This document shows, one piece after another, positions 63,115-64,000 of a stretch of DNA of 64,000 bases. Position 1 is the stretch's first letter; the number at the start of each line of letters is the position of its first letter. A program made the position numbers and the translations under genes. Source of the stretch: Cliona cf. orientalis (Eukaryota > Porifera > Demospongiae > Clionaida > Clionaidae); assembly GCA_963930775.1 (NCBI GenBank), contig OZ005689.1, forward strand, positions 30,838,159-30,902,158, in the 5' to 3' direction. A model generated the notes under the pieces. That model was not told where the DNA came from and ran no database searches. It was given only the letters and a program-made list of their open reading frames with translations.

Positions 63115-64000
63115 AATAGTAACAAAATCATCAACAGGTAAGGTGTAAAACCCAGCTACCAACAAGTACACAGACCCAACCCAAACTAAACCCAAACCCA
63201 AATAATTATGAATGTCCCTCAGAAAAAATATGGGTATAAAATCACTTAAAGGGTTTGGGTTGGAAAGCACTAAAATCAAGGTGAATATCTACATTCACAA
63301 TAAGTGAGGGACAATTCAGGGCGCCCTGATTGGTTAGGGTTAGATTGGGGGATCATGGGTTTACAGAAGGAAGATTTGGGATGTGGATGGGCAAAGCGCG
63401 AGAAGGTAGGAGGCAGGCCATAGAAACTCTGTACTAGATTAGGGGGAGTAGAACCATTACACAGTGCATATATGCATGAAAAAAGAATTGAATGGGGTTA
63501 CATGTCTAGTTGAAATCTATGAAGATCAAAGTGAAAAAATGATAACCCTGAAAAAATTGCATCCTTGTGGCACATCAGAAAATGTACCAAATAAAAGCAA
63601 TAGAGAAACCCCACATGCAGAGCATGTCCCTTTTCCGCTACAACGGGGTTACCCCAAAATAATTTGTAGTTCCAGAACGCATTCCAAGAGACAACAAGCA
63701 TTTGGGGTTACCCGGGGTGGGTGGGGTTGCCTTTTGGGTTTGGGGGGGTGAAAATAGTAAGATAAGCTAGATGGAATGGAAATTCACTCTAGTTTCTAAT
63801 TCCAGATTCCCCAATTTCAGGGCAGATCAGGGTTCGGGCCTTTGGATGTGTCCCTAAAGGGGCCATTTGAGCTCCAAGTCTGTCCTTTTTGCTCCTGGAT
63901 GTCCCTGTCCTTTGTCCCTCACATTTTGAGTGTCCCGTCCCTTGTTTCAAGGTTGTCCCTTAAAGTTTAAGTGTCCCGTCCCTAAGATTTTTGATGTCCC
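63115..64000. repeat. AACCCAAACCC and TGTCCC-rich stretch running to the window end
   Basis: CCCAACCCAAACTAAACCC near 63175 and GGGTTTGGGTTGG near 63250 are inverted with respect to each other. From 63850 on, TGTCCC and GTGTCCCGTCCC repeat, the inverse of GGGACA words near 62235 and 62370. A larger element whose right end lies outside the window is likely. The 95-codon frame at 63464 has no recognisable motif. Confidence 0.5.

Overview
This window is eukaryotic DNA, most likely from the nuclear genome of a marine invertebrate animal. A sponge is plausible, but that is an inference from style and not proven. The support is split reading frames with GT...AG introns, TATA promoters, an exonuclease of the REXO4/ISG20 family, exons of a CNOT1-type deadenylase scaffold, a THAP zinc-finger remnant, and a very high load of DNA transposons, miniature inverted-repeat elements (MITEs) and CA/GA microsatellites. 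Nothing looks bacterial or viral: no operons, no Shine-Dalgarno logic, no CRISPR, no rRNA. Most open frames in the window are readings of microsatellites and dispersed repeats and are not annotated as genes.

Layout. 1-1.8 kb: a 9-bp minisatellite in two opposing orientations, interrupted by a MITE. 2-8.4 kb: a tandem/dispersed array of a unit of about 340 bp built on CA, GA and poly-C tracts, containing a 1.5 kb block that is duplicated again at 24.2-26.1 kb. 9-10.2 kb: two MITEs. 10.8-11.7 kb: an intact single-exon 3'-5' exonuclease gene with a TATA box. 11.9-21 kb: a region bounded by inverted copies of a repeat of about 425 bp. It holds a three-exon CNOT1-like fragment with a frameshift, a TA-flanked TIR element of 946 bp, a MITE with 5-bp target duplications, and two hairpin elements with identical ends but different cores. 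21.5-22.1 kb: minisatellites. 22.6-24.2 kb: a TA-flanked element packed with CATGCATG palindromes.

26.4-58 kb: a nest of duplicated blocks around three copies (A at 27-31 kb, C at 31.6-34.9 kb, B at 46-55 kb) of one transposon family. Copy B carries a full-length transposase: N-terminal zinc cluster, Mutator-like DDE core, Ulp1/C48 SUMO-protease domain and C-terminal PHD finger. Two small upstream exons were found by splice-site reading. Copy A has an in-frame deletion of the DDE core and has lost the PHD finger, but keeps the protease triad. Copy C keeps only the 5' end. Comparing the copies gives empty sites for several insertions. Between C and B lie a 2.65 kb unit with 43-bp terminal inverted repeats that contains a decayed THAP domain, a hAT-like MITE, and a spliced proline-rich repeat gene (43.6-46 kb).

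55-64 kb: a MULE-like MITE carrying Pol III-like A and B boxes, a Tigger-like MITE with an empty site elsewhere in the window, a tandemly triplicated exon-like unit, a CGATCGATCG minisatellite split by nested insertions, and a final stretch rich in GGGACA/TGTCCC words.

The genes do not form a pathway. The window is a snapshot of transposon amplification, decay and exon capture around one clear host gene (REXO4-like) and possibly a second (the proline-rich gene). All similarity calls are from recognition by eye; no database search was run.
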